Source: SZUA-378 sp036652815 (GTDB lineage Bacteria > Bacillota > Clostridia > Lachnospirales > Lachnospiraceae). Taken from it: a stretch of 64,000 nucleotides of DNA. Below the pieces are notes generated by a model that had not been told where the DNA came from, made no database searches, and saw nothing but the letters and a program-made list of their open reading frames with translations. Positions 1 to 7,951 of this stretch are shown here, in pieces. The stretch lies in assembly GCA_036652815.1 (NCBI GenBank), contig JAVVVE010000010.1, positions 1 through 64,000 of the forward strand, in the 5' to 3' direction. Position numbers and translations under genes: made by a program. Positions within the stretch are counted from its first letter, which is position 1. Each line of letters starts with the position of its first letter.

Positions 1-1
1 A

Positions 2-27
2 TAGCACTAAAACAGTGCTATTTTTTT
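2..27 (+). terminator. Rho-independent terminator of a gene left of the window
   Basis: TAGCACT and AGTGCTA form a 7-bp stem around an AAAAC loop, followed by seven T. The polarity is rightward, so it would end a gene lying before the window start. Confidence 0.7.
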
Positions 28-134
28 GACTACATTTTGACTACATTTTGACTACATAGGGCATCAAAAAACGTGTTTTGACTACATTTTGACTACATAA
101 ATCCAATACGATTTAGTACGATTTGATACGATTT
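24..134. repeat. Two sets of short direct repeats next to tRNA-Lys (integrase arm-site-like)
   Basis: TTTTGACTACA occurs five times, with GACTACA starting at 28, 39, 50, 80 and 91; the spacing is 11 bp within each cluster. A second unit, TACGATTT, occurs three times at 107, 117 and 127 with an exact 10-bp period. Helically phased short repeats beside the 3' end of a tRNA gene are typical of arm-type binding sites of tyrosine integrases. No integrase gene is in the window, so the assignment to a mobile-element end is inference. Confidence 0.5.
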
Positions 135-197
135 TTTGAATAAAAAAATAGCGACAAATCCGCATGTTTACTGGATTTACCGCTGTTTAAGCCTAAG

Positions 198-270
198 TGA
201 GACATCCGGGATTCGAACCCGGGACAACTTGATTAAAAGTCAAGTGCTCTACCAACTGAGCTAATATCCC
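198..270 (-). tRNA. tRNA-Lys (anticodon TTT)
   Basis: The minus strand folds as a cloverleaf: acceptor GGGATAT/ATGTCTC (with wobble pairs), D arm with AGCTCAGTTGGTAGAGC, anticodon stem CTTGA/TCAAG with loop CTTTTAA, and T arm with GGTTCGAATCC. CCA is not encoded. It is the last gene of the six-tRNA cluster. Its 3' end faces the phased repeats at 24-134. Confidence 0.95.
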
Positions 271-293
271 ATGATGTTTCTTCAATATACTAC

Positions 294-368
294 ACACTAT
301 GAGAGTCAGGGCAAGCCCTGCTCAAAAAGCAGTTCATTCTATAGTGCTATACACTATGAGAGCAGGGC
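294..368. repeat. Direct repeat flanking the 3' side of tRNA-Gln
   Basis: ACACTATGAGAG followed by CAGGGC occurs at 294-312 (with one inserted T) and again at 351-368. The second copy runs into the tRNA-Gln 3' end. This looks like a small tandem duplication of tRNA-flanking DNA. Confidence 0.6.
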
Positions 369-434
369 TAGCAAGATTCGAACTTGCGAATGCAGCAGTC
401 AAAGTGCTGTGCCTTACCGCTTGGCGATAGCCCT
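363..434 (-). tRNA. tRNA-Gln (anticodon TTG)
   Basis: Minus-strand cloverleaf with a perfect acceptor AGGGCTA/TAGCCCT, anticodon stem CAGCA/TGCTG and loop CTTTGAC. It is the cognate of the glutaminyl-tRNA synthetase encoded at 12235. Confidence 0.95.
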
Positions 435-447
435 AAATATAAATAAA

Positions 448-522
448 GGTGGATACAGGGACTCGAACCCTGGACCTCCAGAACCACAATCTGGCGCGAT
501 AACCAACTACGCTATACCCACC
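448..522 (-). tRNA. tRNA-His (anticodon GTG)
   Basis: Minus-strand cloverleaf: acceptor GTGGGTA/TATCCAC, anticodon stem CCAGA/TCTGG and loop TTGTGGT. An extra G at the 5' end faces a C discriminator, the encoded G-1 of tRNA-His. Confidence 0.95.
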
Positions 523-558
523 GTAGCAAATCTCTTCTCTAAAAAGAAACTTGCATAA

Positions 559-632
<74 letters not shown>

Positions 633-636
633 ATAG

Positions 637-707
637 AGCGGGTGGCGGGAATCGAACCCGCGTATCTAGCTTGGAAGGCTAGTGTTCTACCATTGAACCA
701 CACCCGC
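637..707 (-). tRNA. tRNA-Gly (anticodon TCC)
   Basis: Minus-strand cloverleaf: acceptor GCGGGTG/CACCCGC, anticodon stem CTAGC/GCTAG and loop CTTCCAA. Confidence 0.95.
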
Positions 708-742
708 ATATGCTACAATCACTTAATTAGCGGATAAAAAAA

Positions 743-817
743 TCGGGGTGACAGGATTCGAACCTGCGACCTCCTGGTCCCAAACCAGGCGCTCTAGCCA
801 AGCTGAGCCACACCCCG
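743..817 (-). tRNA. tRNA-Pro (anticodon TGG)
   Basis: Minus-strand cloverleaf: acceptor CGGGGTG/CACCCCG, anticodon stem CCTGG/CCAGG and loop TTTGGGA. It is the first gene of the cluster, about 40 bp from the promoter -10 box. Confidence 0.95.
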
Positions 818-858
818 TTGCAACGCGGTAAATCTTATTTCTTCACGACGCAAGTCAT

Positions 859-887
859 ATTATATAATATTGTGACTAGTGTGTCAA
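859..887 (-). promoter_or_regulatory. Promoter of the six-tRNA cluster
   Basis: The minus strand carries a consensus TTGACA (882-887), a 17-nt spacer and a consensus TATAAT (859-864). No other good promoter lies between the tRNAs, so all six are probably co-transcribed. Confidence 0.9.
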
Positions 888-930
888 CCTCTTTTCTTCT
901 TTTTTTTTCTTATGTATAAAACCCAATTAT

Positions 931-978
931 TTGACCATAAAAAAATAAGTTGACCGAGTGGTCTATTTGTGATAACGT
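931..978 (+). promoter_or_regulatory. Putative TetR-type operator and promoter
   Basis: TTGACC-GAGT-GGTC at 950-963 is an inverted repeat of the kind bound by many Firmicutes TetR regulators, and a half site TTGACCA lies at 931-937. TTGACC at 950 can act as a -35 with a weak TAACGT -10 at 973-978, so a bound repressor would cover the promoter. Autoregulation by the TetR gene at 1037 is inferred. Confidence 0.5.
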
Positions 979-1036
979 GAATAAAACGAACCGTAAGGGG
1001 TATCTATGAAACGCTTAAGAAAGGAATGGGATTAGA

Positions 1037-1678
1037 ATGAATCAAGAAGAAAAGGCACAAATCAGTAAAAACAGAATTATTAAGGCTGCAACTTTGGAAT
1101 TCAGTATTAGAAATTACGATACCGCTTCTTTAAATAATATCTGTAATGAGAGTGATATTTCAAAAGGACTTATTTATCATTACTTTGGGAATAAGGAAGA
1201 ACTGTACTTATCATGCGTGAAAGCATGCTTCAAAAAAATCACTGAATTTCTTTCAGAAGAAATCTATGATTTTTCTGATTTTCAAAGTGGAATGAAGCAA
1301 TATCTGGCAAGACGTTTTCTGTTTTTTCGTACACATATACAGGAGGGACATCTATTTCTTTATGCTGTGTTACAGCCTCCGCAATCTTTACAGCAGCCCA
1401 TATTGAAACTGAAAGAAGATTTTGATGCACAATGTCTTTTTTATTACAAGACAGCACTTTCTTCTGTTACTTTACGTGAAGGAGTTACGGAACAGCTTGC
1501 ATTGGAATATTTTGTACTATTTCAGGAATTGTTTAATGGATATTTTCAACGATATGCAGGAGCCAATTTAAACGCAGAAGCTTTAATGAAAGAGCATGAA
1601 GCACAGTTGTCCAATGTTTTACAACTAATGCTCTATGGGATAGCAAAGGAGGAGAAAAATGATCATGTTATTGTGTAG
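1037..1678 (+). CDS. TetR/AcrR family transcriptional regulator
   Basis: The 213-aa protein has a classic TetR helix-turn-helix in its first 60 residues; the recognition-helix region reads SDISKGLIYHYFGNKEELY. The rest is an all-helical ligand-binding region not assignable to a subfamily. The start is the ATG after AAGGAATGGG. Its 3' end overlaps the antiporter gene by 20 bp, so the two are translationally coupled. An inverted repeat lies about 75 bp upstream. The likely role is autorepressor of itself and the antiporter; the inducer is unknown. Confidence 0.9.
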   Translation: MNQEEKAQISKNRIIKAATLEFSIRNYDTASLNNICNESDISKGLIYHYFGNKEELYLSCVKACFKKITEFLSEEIYDFSDFQSGMKQYLARRFLFFRTHIQEGHLFLYAVLQPPQSLQQPILKLKEDFDAQCLFYYKTALSSVTLREGVTEQLALEYFVLFQELFNGYFQRYAGANLNAEALMKEHEAQLSNVLQLMLYGIAKEEKNDHVIV

Positions 1679-2885
1679 ACTCTTGAGTGCAATTGTACTT
1701 GCGTTCTTACTTGGAAAGGTGCTTTCGACAATCAAGCTTCCGGCGATTCTTGGTTGGTTATTAGCGGGTATGCTCTTGGGACCGCATGCATTGGGGCTGA
1801 TGAATGATACTGTTTTAAATGCAGCATGGTACCAGACCATAGTTCATATGCTGGAATGTGCAGTTGGTATTATGATCGGGACAGAGCTGGTGTGGAAAAG
1901 CATTAAAAAATCGGGTAAGCAGATTATCATTACAACATTGACACAATCATTAGGCACTTTTTTGCTGGTAACGTTAGTATTTGGCATTGTTTTTTATTGT
2001 ATGGAGATACCACTTTATCTGGCGGCAATCTTTGGCGGCATTGCACTTGCCACAGCACCGGCACCGGCTTTATCTATTGTCAGTGAGTTTAAAACCGATG
2101 GACCTGTTACGAGAACGCTTATTCCGATGGCGGCATTGGATGACATGGTAGGAGTTGTTGTGTTTTTTACCGTCATCGCAGTTGTGTCTGCTAATATTTC
2201 TACACAGAGACTTCCGATTTATATGATTGTTCTGGTAGTGATTTTGCCGTTATTCATTGGTTTGCTTGTTGGATTACTGGCTGGATACCTATTAAAGAAG
2301 CAGATGTCGAAGATCATGACACAAATGATATTAATCGGTACCTTAGCGATGGCAGCGTGTCTTGGCTTGGCCGTTAATACATTCATATTGCCGAAACCTA
2401 TTTTAAACTTTATGCTGATTGGCATAGCTTTTTCCGCCACTTTTGCGAATATGGTGTCTACAGAACGGTTGGAACAGATTACGTCATCCTTCAAACCGGT
2501 TCTTGGATTTTCGATGATCGTAGTTATCTTAAATCTTGGTGCACCACTAGATTATCATTTGATCTTAGGCGCCGGGATTTTTACCGCTGTGTATATTATT
2601 GCAAGGGCAGTCGGCAAATATGGAGGTGCTTATATCGGAGCGACAATGACGCATTCTCCGAAGACGGTAAGAAAATATTTGGGATTAACCTTGCTGCCAC
2701 ATTCCGGCGTTTCTCTTGTGTTTACCGGGATTGCAGTATCGGTCTTGACAGCTCCTGCACCTGAATGTGCCAAAATCATACAGGGAACCATCGCGGCAGC
2801 TGCAGTAATCAATGAAGTGATTGCGGTAGTGGTATCAAAAAAAGCTTTTGAATGGGCAGGAGAGTTTCACAAGAAGCAAGCTTAG
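1659..2885 (+). CDS. Cation:proton antiporter (CPA2-type membrane domain)
   Basis: This 408-aa, very hydrophobic protein has about 11-13 predicted membrane segments. It matches the Na+/H+ exchanger fold: an early LPAILGWLLAGMLLGP segment as in KefB/NapA relatives and a central acidic DD pair (AALDDMVGV) for ion and proton binding. It has no C-terminal TrkA/RCK domain, so it is a bare transporter. AAGGAGG sits a few bases before the ATG inside the end of the TetR gene. Substrate ion (Na+, K+ or other) cannot be read from sequence. It converges on the ABC operon with a 24-bp gap. Confidence 0.85.
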   Translation: MIMLLCRLLSAIVLAFLLGKVLSTIKLPAILGWLLAGMLLGPHALGLMNDTVLNAAWYQTIVHMLECAVGIMIGTELVWKSIKKSGKQIIITTLTQSLGTFLLVTLVFGIVFYCMEIPLYLAAIFGGIALATAPAPALSIVSEFKTDGPVTRTLIPMAALDDMVGVVVFFTVIAVVSANISTQRLPIYMIVLVVILPLFIGLLVGLLAGYLLKKQMSKIMTQMILIGTLAMAACLGLAVNTFILPKPILNFMLIGIAFSATFANMVSTERLEQITSSFKPVLGFSMIVVILNLGAPLDYHLILGAGIFTAVYIIARAVGKYGGAYIGATMTHSPKTVRKYLGLTLLPHSGVSLVFTGIAVSVLTAPAPECAKIIQGTIAAAAVINEVIAVVVSKKAFEWAGEFHKKQA

Positions 2886-2909
2886 CCATTCTTTTTTACG
2901 ATGTAGAGA

Positions 2910-4559
2910 TTACTCCAATCGAATGACTTGATCTTCTGATAAAACAGATGCCATACGATGAGAGATAGACAAGATTGTGCGTCCGAGTCCCGCCTGCTTT
3001 AGTACCGTAACGACGTTCTCTTCTGTTACAGAGTCTAAGTTGGCGGTAATTTCATCTAAGAGTAGAATGGGAGGATTGGATACGATAGCCCTGGCAATGG
3101 CCAACAGCTGTCTTTGCCCCCAGGAAAAGCCTTCTCCCCGGTCAACCATAGTCTCATATCCATCGGGCATATTCATAATGTAATCGTGCAGTCCCACAAA
3201 GACGCAGGCGGCTTCTATCTGAGCATGATGAATGGAAGTATCCCGCAGGCTGATTTGTTCTGCAACGGTGCCGGTAATGAACTGAAAGTTCTGTTCCACA
3301 TATCCAAATATCTTTCGCTTTGCAGAATTTGGGATACGGCAAGTATCAATACCATTGAGAAGGATATGTCCGCTACTTGGCTGCAGCAGTCCCATAATCA
3401 AATTGAATAAAGTTGTTTTACCGATACCGGTACGCCCTGTAAAGGTCACGTTGGATTGCCCCGGAATCGTTATATTAATATCTTCCAAGATAGAATTATT
3501 ATTATCGTAATGAAAGGTTAGGTGTTCAAATACGATATCGGTAACCATATGATCGGTAAGGATATCCTCCGGGGTAAGCGTTTCTTCTTTTCTAATCTCT
3601 TCCGGCTCCATGAAAAAAGAATCCAAACGTTTCATACCTGAGATGCCCTGTTGTATATTCTGTAATTCCATCCCAAGAGATTCTATTGGCTGCAGGAGAT
3701 TTGTCATGAGGTCGATAGATGCAGCTACCATACCGATGGAGATGCCAAGAAGATTCAACTGTTTGGCAGAGAGCAGCACGATGCCGCCAATGGTAATGGC
3801 ACGAATCATCTGGACAATAGGTGCATAACAGGAATCATAGAAATTAACTTTTTGCTTTGTTGTAAAATTATCTCTCAAGCGGTTGCAGTAGAGATCTTCC
3901 ATGTAGCTTTCTTTGCAAAATAATTTAATCATGGTACTATTCTTGATACTTTCAGAGATATGAGTATTTACATTGCCGAGCTGTACCAGATTATCAATCT
4001 GTGCCTGCAGCATCTTATGCTGAAAGTAACGTGTTATAAAGAAGAGAATGGGAACCAGACAGAGTGTGGTTATGCCCAGCGGAAGACTAAACAGGAAAAT
4101 AGAGATTATAATCCCTATGATTTTCAAGCAGTCAATTAGCATGCTGATCATACCATCTGAAAACAGAGCGTTGATATGATCGACATCGGTGGTAAAATGT
4201 GAAGTAATAAAGCCGGTTGGATTCTTGGAGAAATAGGAGGCACCAATGTGCTCTAACTTATCGAGCATAGAAGAACGGAGAGATAGAATGAAGCGTTGTC
4301 CCAATATAGTCAAGAGACATCCCTTTATAAAATCCGTAACGCCGATGAGTAACAGAACACAAACGTAGAGCAGAGCCAAAGTAGGGATGCCGTTATATTG
4401 GCCGGTCAGTAAGTGTTTGTCAATTAAGATACGCATGAGCTGTGGCGGAATGAGTGTAGTAAAAACAGCCGCTATAATTATGATGCCAAGAGCAGCGGTG
4501 ATTCCTTTATTTGTTTTTAAGGTTGCTGACATAGTATGCAAAGTGGAATTAATTTTCAT
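2910..4559 (-). CDS. ABC exporter half-transporter, subunit B (TMD-NBD)
   Basis: A 549-aa fused membrane-plus-ATPase exporter subunit. Six membrane helices occupy roughly residues 15-300. The ATPase has Walker A GRTGIGKTT, Walker B ILLLDE with the catalytic Glu, and an H-loop ISHRM, but its signature is altered (SWGQR instead of LSGGQ). I chose the ATG at 4557-4559 because GGAGGTGAGCAG lies directly upstream; an in-frame ATG further up lacks this. It overlaps its partner gene by 11 bp, so the two form a heterodimer. Substrate is unknown: drug, lipid or peptide. Confidence 0.9.
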   Translation of the reverse strand: MKINSTLHTMSATLKTNKGITAALGIIIIAAVFTTLIPPQLMRILIDKHLLTGQYNGIPTLALLYVCVLLLIGVTDFIKGCLLTILGQRFILSLRSSMLDKLEHIGASYFSKNPTGFITSHFTTDVDHINALFSDGMISMLIDCLKIIGIIISIFLFSLPLGITTLCLVPILFFITRYFQHKMLQAQIDNLVQLGNVNTHISESIKNSTMIKLFCKESYMEDLYCNRLRDNFTTKQKVNFYDSCYAPIVQMIRAITIGGIVLLSAKQLNLLGISIGMVAASIDLMTNLLQPIESLGMELQNIQQGISGMKRLDSFFMEPEEIRKEETLTPEDILTDHMVTDIVFEHLTFHYDNNNSILEDINITIPGQSNVTFTGRTGIGKTTLFNLIMGLLQPSSGHILLNGIDTCRIPNSAKRKIFGYVEQNFQFITGTVAEQISLRDTSIHHAQIEAACVFVGLHDYIMNMPDGYETMVDRGEGFSWGQRQLLAIARAIVSNPPILLLDEITANLDSVTEENVVTVLKQAGLGRTILSISHRMASVLSEDQVIRLE

Positions 4560-6297
4560 CCTGCTCACCTCCGTTTTGCAATTGATAGAGAGTCTTGTAT
4601 TCCGGACATAATCTAAGCAGTTCATCATGTGTGCCCTGAATACCGGTGTGAGTGTCGGTTAAGAATAGGACATGATCCGTTTGTGCAAAAGCAAAGAGAC
4701 GATGCGAGAGGAGTAGGATTATCCTATCGGTGTAATGTGTTCTGAGATTTTGTATCATGGAAGCTTCGGTATCCTTGTCAACCGCAGAGAAGGGATCGTC
4801 CAGGATTAACAGAAGGCTATTGTGATAGAGAGCTCTTGCCAGTGCAATACGAGCCTGCTGCCCGCCACTCAATCGGACTCCGTGATTCCCTACTTTGGTA
4901 TAGATACCATCGGGCATCGTTAATAAATCAGCAGTAAAGCATACGTCTTCCAGCACTTGAGAGATATCGCCGGCATCTCCTAACGTAATGTTTTCATAGA
5001 TAGTATCTGATAGCAGGAAAGGAGCATGCCCCATGTAAGAAATCAGAGCGCTTCGTTGAGTCTGTGTGTAAGCAGATAGTTCTATCCCATTTAATAAGAT
5101 GCTGCCATGATAGGCATATAAACCGGACAAAGCAATGGCAAGCGTTGATTTTCCACAAGCGACAGCACCGGTAATGCCTATCATTTCCCCGGGGGCTGCA
5201 TGCAAACTAATATCATCAAGAAGGAGGGTCGTAGTGTCAGGATAAGCAAATCGCAGATGTGAGACAGACAAACCGGATTCGGTAAAAACAGGGAGCTCTT
5301 TTGAATCGGGAACGGGGTAAGGGATCAGATATGGCTTGATTCGTTTCCAGGAGACACTTGCTTTTTGAAAAGAATTAAATAATTTGGCAGCTTTGCTTGA
5401 TTTCGTTGTCAGAGCGGTAAATAGTACCAGATAGGAAGTGAACATACCAATACTCCAGACCTCATCGATCACCTTGCGTCCTCCGAGGCAGAAGATAGCT
5501 GCGATTCCAATCAAGGAAATGGCATTGTAGATGGGCTGCATAGAATTCTCCAAAATATTTGCCTGAATAGACTTATGAGTCAGATTCTCTAATTCATGTC
5601 GGTAGACAGAGCGATTCGCATCTTCGATACCATTGATACGATATAGCATTGCGTGATCGATGGTATCATAAGTTAATTCCGAGACCAGACTACTTTGTGT
5701 TCTCGCAGCTATGTTATATTTTACGATTATTTTTTTGAAAAATTCAGCGAGACACATGGTAATGGGAATAAAAGCACAGGAAAGCAAAGTTATTTTTATA
5801 TCATACAGACATAAAGAGATCAGATAAGAAGTCATTAAAATACCTGTATCAAAGAATTCGGTAGTAACTTTACGCATACCTTCCACACAGATATCGACAT
5901 CAGCCACTGCTTTGTTCATAAGGTCACCGGTAGATTCGGCGGCAAGCTCTTTGATGTCCAGATTCATGATGTTGTGATAGAGCATCCTCCGCATGGAGGC
6001 ACTGGTATGATTGGCAAATAAACGTACAAAATATCTTTTTAGAGTTCTTGCAAGCTGTATTAAAAGTATCGTGGCAATGAAAATCAGTGCCTGCAATAGA
6101 ACCAGTTTGAGAGGTGCTTCTTTGATGATGGTATCGATAAGATAACCCTGCAGAATAGGTCCAATTGACATACTGCCGTCAAATAATAATCCAAAGATGG
6201 TCACACCCAGTAAAGAGAGCCATTCGGCTATCCAATAACTACTCATATGGTTTGGATTATGAATAGGTTTTATGTGTATTTGTTTCATAATAATCAC
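4549..6297 (-). CDS. ABC exporter half-transporter, subunit A (TMD-NBD)
   Basis: A 582-aa exporter subunit with an N-terminal six-helix membrane domain and a C-terminal ATPase. Walker A is GAVACGKST, the signature is a canonical LSGGQQARIALARA, and Walker B ends in DD rather than DE, so its own catalytic base is weak. This complements subunit B: only the site made from B's Walker motifs and A's signature is canonical. The start is either GTG 6297 (AAGGA 7 nt upstream) or ATG 6288. It follows the DUF2142 gene by 29 bp in one leftward operon. Confidence 0.9.
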   Translation of the reverse strand: MIIMKQIHIKPIHNPNHMSSYWIAEWLSLLGVTIFGLLFDGSMSIGPILQGYLIDTIIKEAPLKLVLLQALIFIATILLIQLARTLKRYFVRLFANHTSASMRRMLYHNIMNLDIKELAAESTGDLMNKAVADVDICVEGMRKVTTEFFDTGILMTSYLISLCLYDIKITLLSCAFIPITMCLAEFFKKIIVKYNIAARTQSSLVSELTYDTIDHAMLYRINGIEDANRSVYRHELENLTHKSIQANILENSMQPIYNAISLIGIAAIFCLGGRKVIDEVWSIGMFTSYLVLFTALTTKSSKAAKLFNSFQKASVSWKRIKPYLIPYPVPDSKELPVFTESGLSVSHLRFAYPDTTTLLLDDISLHAAPGEMIGITGAVACGKSTLAIALSGLYAYHGSILLNGIELSAYTQTQRSALISYMGHAPFLLSDTIYENITLGDAGDISQVLEDVCFTADLLTMPDGIYTKVGNHGVRLSGGQQARIALARALYHNSLLLILDDPFSAVDKDTEASMIQNLRTHYTDRIILLLSHRLFAFAQTDHVLFLTDTHTGIQGTHDELLRLCPEYKTLYQLQNGGEQDEN

Positions 6298-6326
6298 GAA
6301 TCCTTCCTTAGATGCCTGTGATTAGG

Positions 6327-7772
6327 CTATTGATGCAAGGATAGACTTTGTATCGTTTGATCCAGCCAATTTGGCATATCCTGATAATGAGGAATCACAA
6401 CACCGAGCATGGTAGAAGCTAAAGCAATCAGGACAAATAATATGATGACATAGGGAATCGAACATCCTAGTTTATAGAAAAAAGCTTCGCTTGAAAACCG
6501 CTCCCGGAAGAAGTGCTGTAATTTAGCAAAACCGACAGTTATAAAGTACATAAAAGGAATCAGAAGAGGAAGAATATATCTGCCTTGTGGCTGGTAATCC
6601 CAAGCATAACAATACCAGATGCATAGCCCTATGGGAATCAGCATCGTAGCAAAAAGGATGATATTCCAACCTGTTTTAAGAGGTTTTGAAACCTCCTGCA
6701 GGTAGTCAGCACTGTTTGATAAAATACGATTTTTTTTGGGTAAAAAAAGGCATAATAAAGAGGAAACAAATATTATTTTATAACCGGTATAGACATAATC
6801 ATAGGTTGGTAAAATCATACTGCCAAACATCGCGATGGAACTATCTAACACTTTGGAGGCAAATTGTGTTTGAAAGAGTAAGAAAAGGATAGAGTAACCA
6901 CTGTTGCGTATCGTAGGCTTGTTTAAGGGGTTAAACTCGGGCAAGGCAGTCGCAATGGCACATTGGGAACGAGCTGTCATACCTAAAAAATCTCCTTCAT
7001 AGAGTATGGCATTACGTATAAACCACCATCCGATTCCGAGCAGCACCAGGGCAGAGATGAATGAGGCAGTACGAAAAAAAGCACGGAAATCATAGGTTCT
7101 CTTCCCGGTTGCATGTTTACTGTAACTGTATAAAAAGATCAGTATGCTACATAGAATCACACCATAAGCATTGTAATAGGATAAAGCACATAGAATAATC
7201 CCAATGGACAGCGTGATACAAGTCGGTATGCGCCAATGATCTTTTATGCCAAGAATACAGGCATACAGGATAATGGCTGAGGATAAAGCTGCAAGGGAAT
7301 CCGAGTTCACATAGGAATGCAGAAAAAGATTCTGTGGTAACAGAACCACCAGTATCGTAAAAAGCCATTGAATCTGAGGCTGTTTAAATAATTCCTTGGA
7401 TGTCTTACGAACCACAATGGCCATCAATACACCAAAGATAACGTTAACGAATCTGGCAACATAGGTCAGAATATAGTAATTTTGGGTAAATTGAAAAAAG
7501 AGGCGCATCACATAGCCTTGTATGATATAAGGGAGGATTGGCTGAAAGGCGTAGGACGCACCGTAACCTCCGATACCAATCTCGGGGTCAGCACCATGTG
7601 GCAGAACTCCATGAACACAGATGTATTGAGCGACTTTAAAACGATTGATCTCATCGGGTGGATCGTTAAATGGCTGTAAAATCGCAAATGCGGCTATGGC
7701 GGCGAATACAGTCAAGTAGAATAATAATTCTAGAATTTGTTCGGTTCTTTTCGTATAAGCTAATTTTTTCAT
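6327..7772 (-). CDS. DUF2142-type polytopic membrane protein (GT-C-like)
   Basis: A 481-aa protein with about 11-12 membrane segments. After the first helix comes NDPPDEINRF, the acidic PPDE loop typical of DUF2142 proteins. These resemble GT-C glycosyltransferases that use polyprenyl-phosphate sugars, the acidic residue being catalytic. The start is ATG 7770-7772, preceded by GAGGTGTGAT. It is the first gene of an operon with the ABC exporter, which may suggest an exported or glycosylated envelope compound (inference). A TTGCAA-17-TAAAAT promoter lies upstream. Confidence 0.7.
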   Translation of the reverse strand: MKKLAYTKRTEQILELLFYLTVFAAIAAFAILQPFNDPPDEINRFKVAQYICVHGVLPHGADPEIGIGGYGASYAFQPILPYIIQGYVMRLFFQFTQNYYILTYVARFVNVIFGVLMAIVVRKTSKELFKQPQIQWLFTILVVLLPQNLFLHSYVNSDSLAALSSAIILYACILGIKDHWRIPTCITLSIGIILCALSYYNAYGVILCSILIFLYSYSKHATGKRTYDFRAFFRTASFISALVLLGIGWWFIRNAILYEGDFLGMTARSQCAIATALPEFNPLNKPTIRNSGYSILFLLFQTQFASKVLDSSIAMFGSMILPTYDYVYTGYKIIFVSSLLCLFLPKKNRILSNSADYLQEVSKPLKTGWNIILFATMLIPIGLCIWYCYAWDYQPQGRYILPLLIPFMYFITVGFAKLQHFFRERFSSEAFFYKLGCSIPYVIILFVLIALASTMLGVVIPHYQDMPNWLDQTIQSLSLHQ

Positions 7773-7806
7773 ATCACACCTCGGGTGAAAAATAGTTACG
7801 TTACTC

Positions 7807-7835
7807 ATTTTATCATAGCAAAAAAGAGATTGCAA
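7807..7835 (-). promoter_or_regulatory. Promoter of the DUF2142-ABC operon
   Basis: On the minus strand TTGCAA (7830-7835), a 17-nt spacer, then TAAAAT (7807-7812), 34 bp before the ATG. Confidence 0.65.
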
Positions 7836-7854
7836 ATATCAACTTCCGAAGGAC

Positions 7855-7883
7855 TTGCATATTAGAAAAATATCGTGTAAAAT
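7855..7883 (+). promoter_or_regulatory. Promoter of the GGDEF-EAL gene
   Basis: TTGCAT (7855-7860), 17-nt spacer, TAAAAT (7878-7883), about 70 bp before the GTG start. It lies back to back with the divergent DUF2142 promoter. Confidence 0.6.
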
Positions 7884-7951
7884 TAAGGGTAGTGGTTTTG
7901 CAATAAGCAGAGATATTGAGCAGAGAGATGCAAGAAAAATGGAGGCTTAAC

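Noticed and set aside
271..558. Open frame of 95 codons in the tRNA region
   Set aside because: It runs antisense through tRNA-Gln and tRNA-His, has no ribosome site, and is explained by the tRNA genes.
2977..3410. Rightward frames opposite the ABC exporter genes
   Set aside because: They are antisense shadows of well-supported ATPase coding sequence with no ribosome sites.
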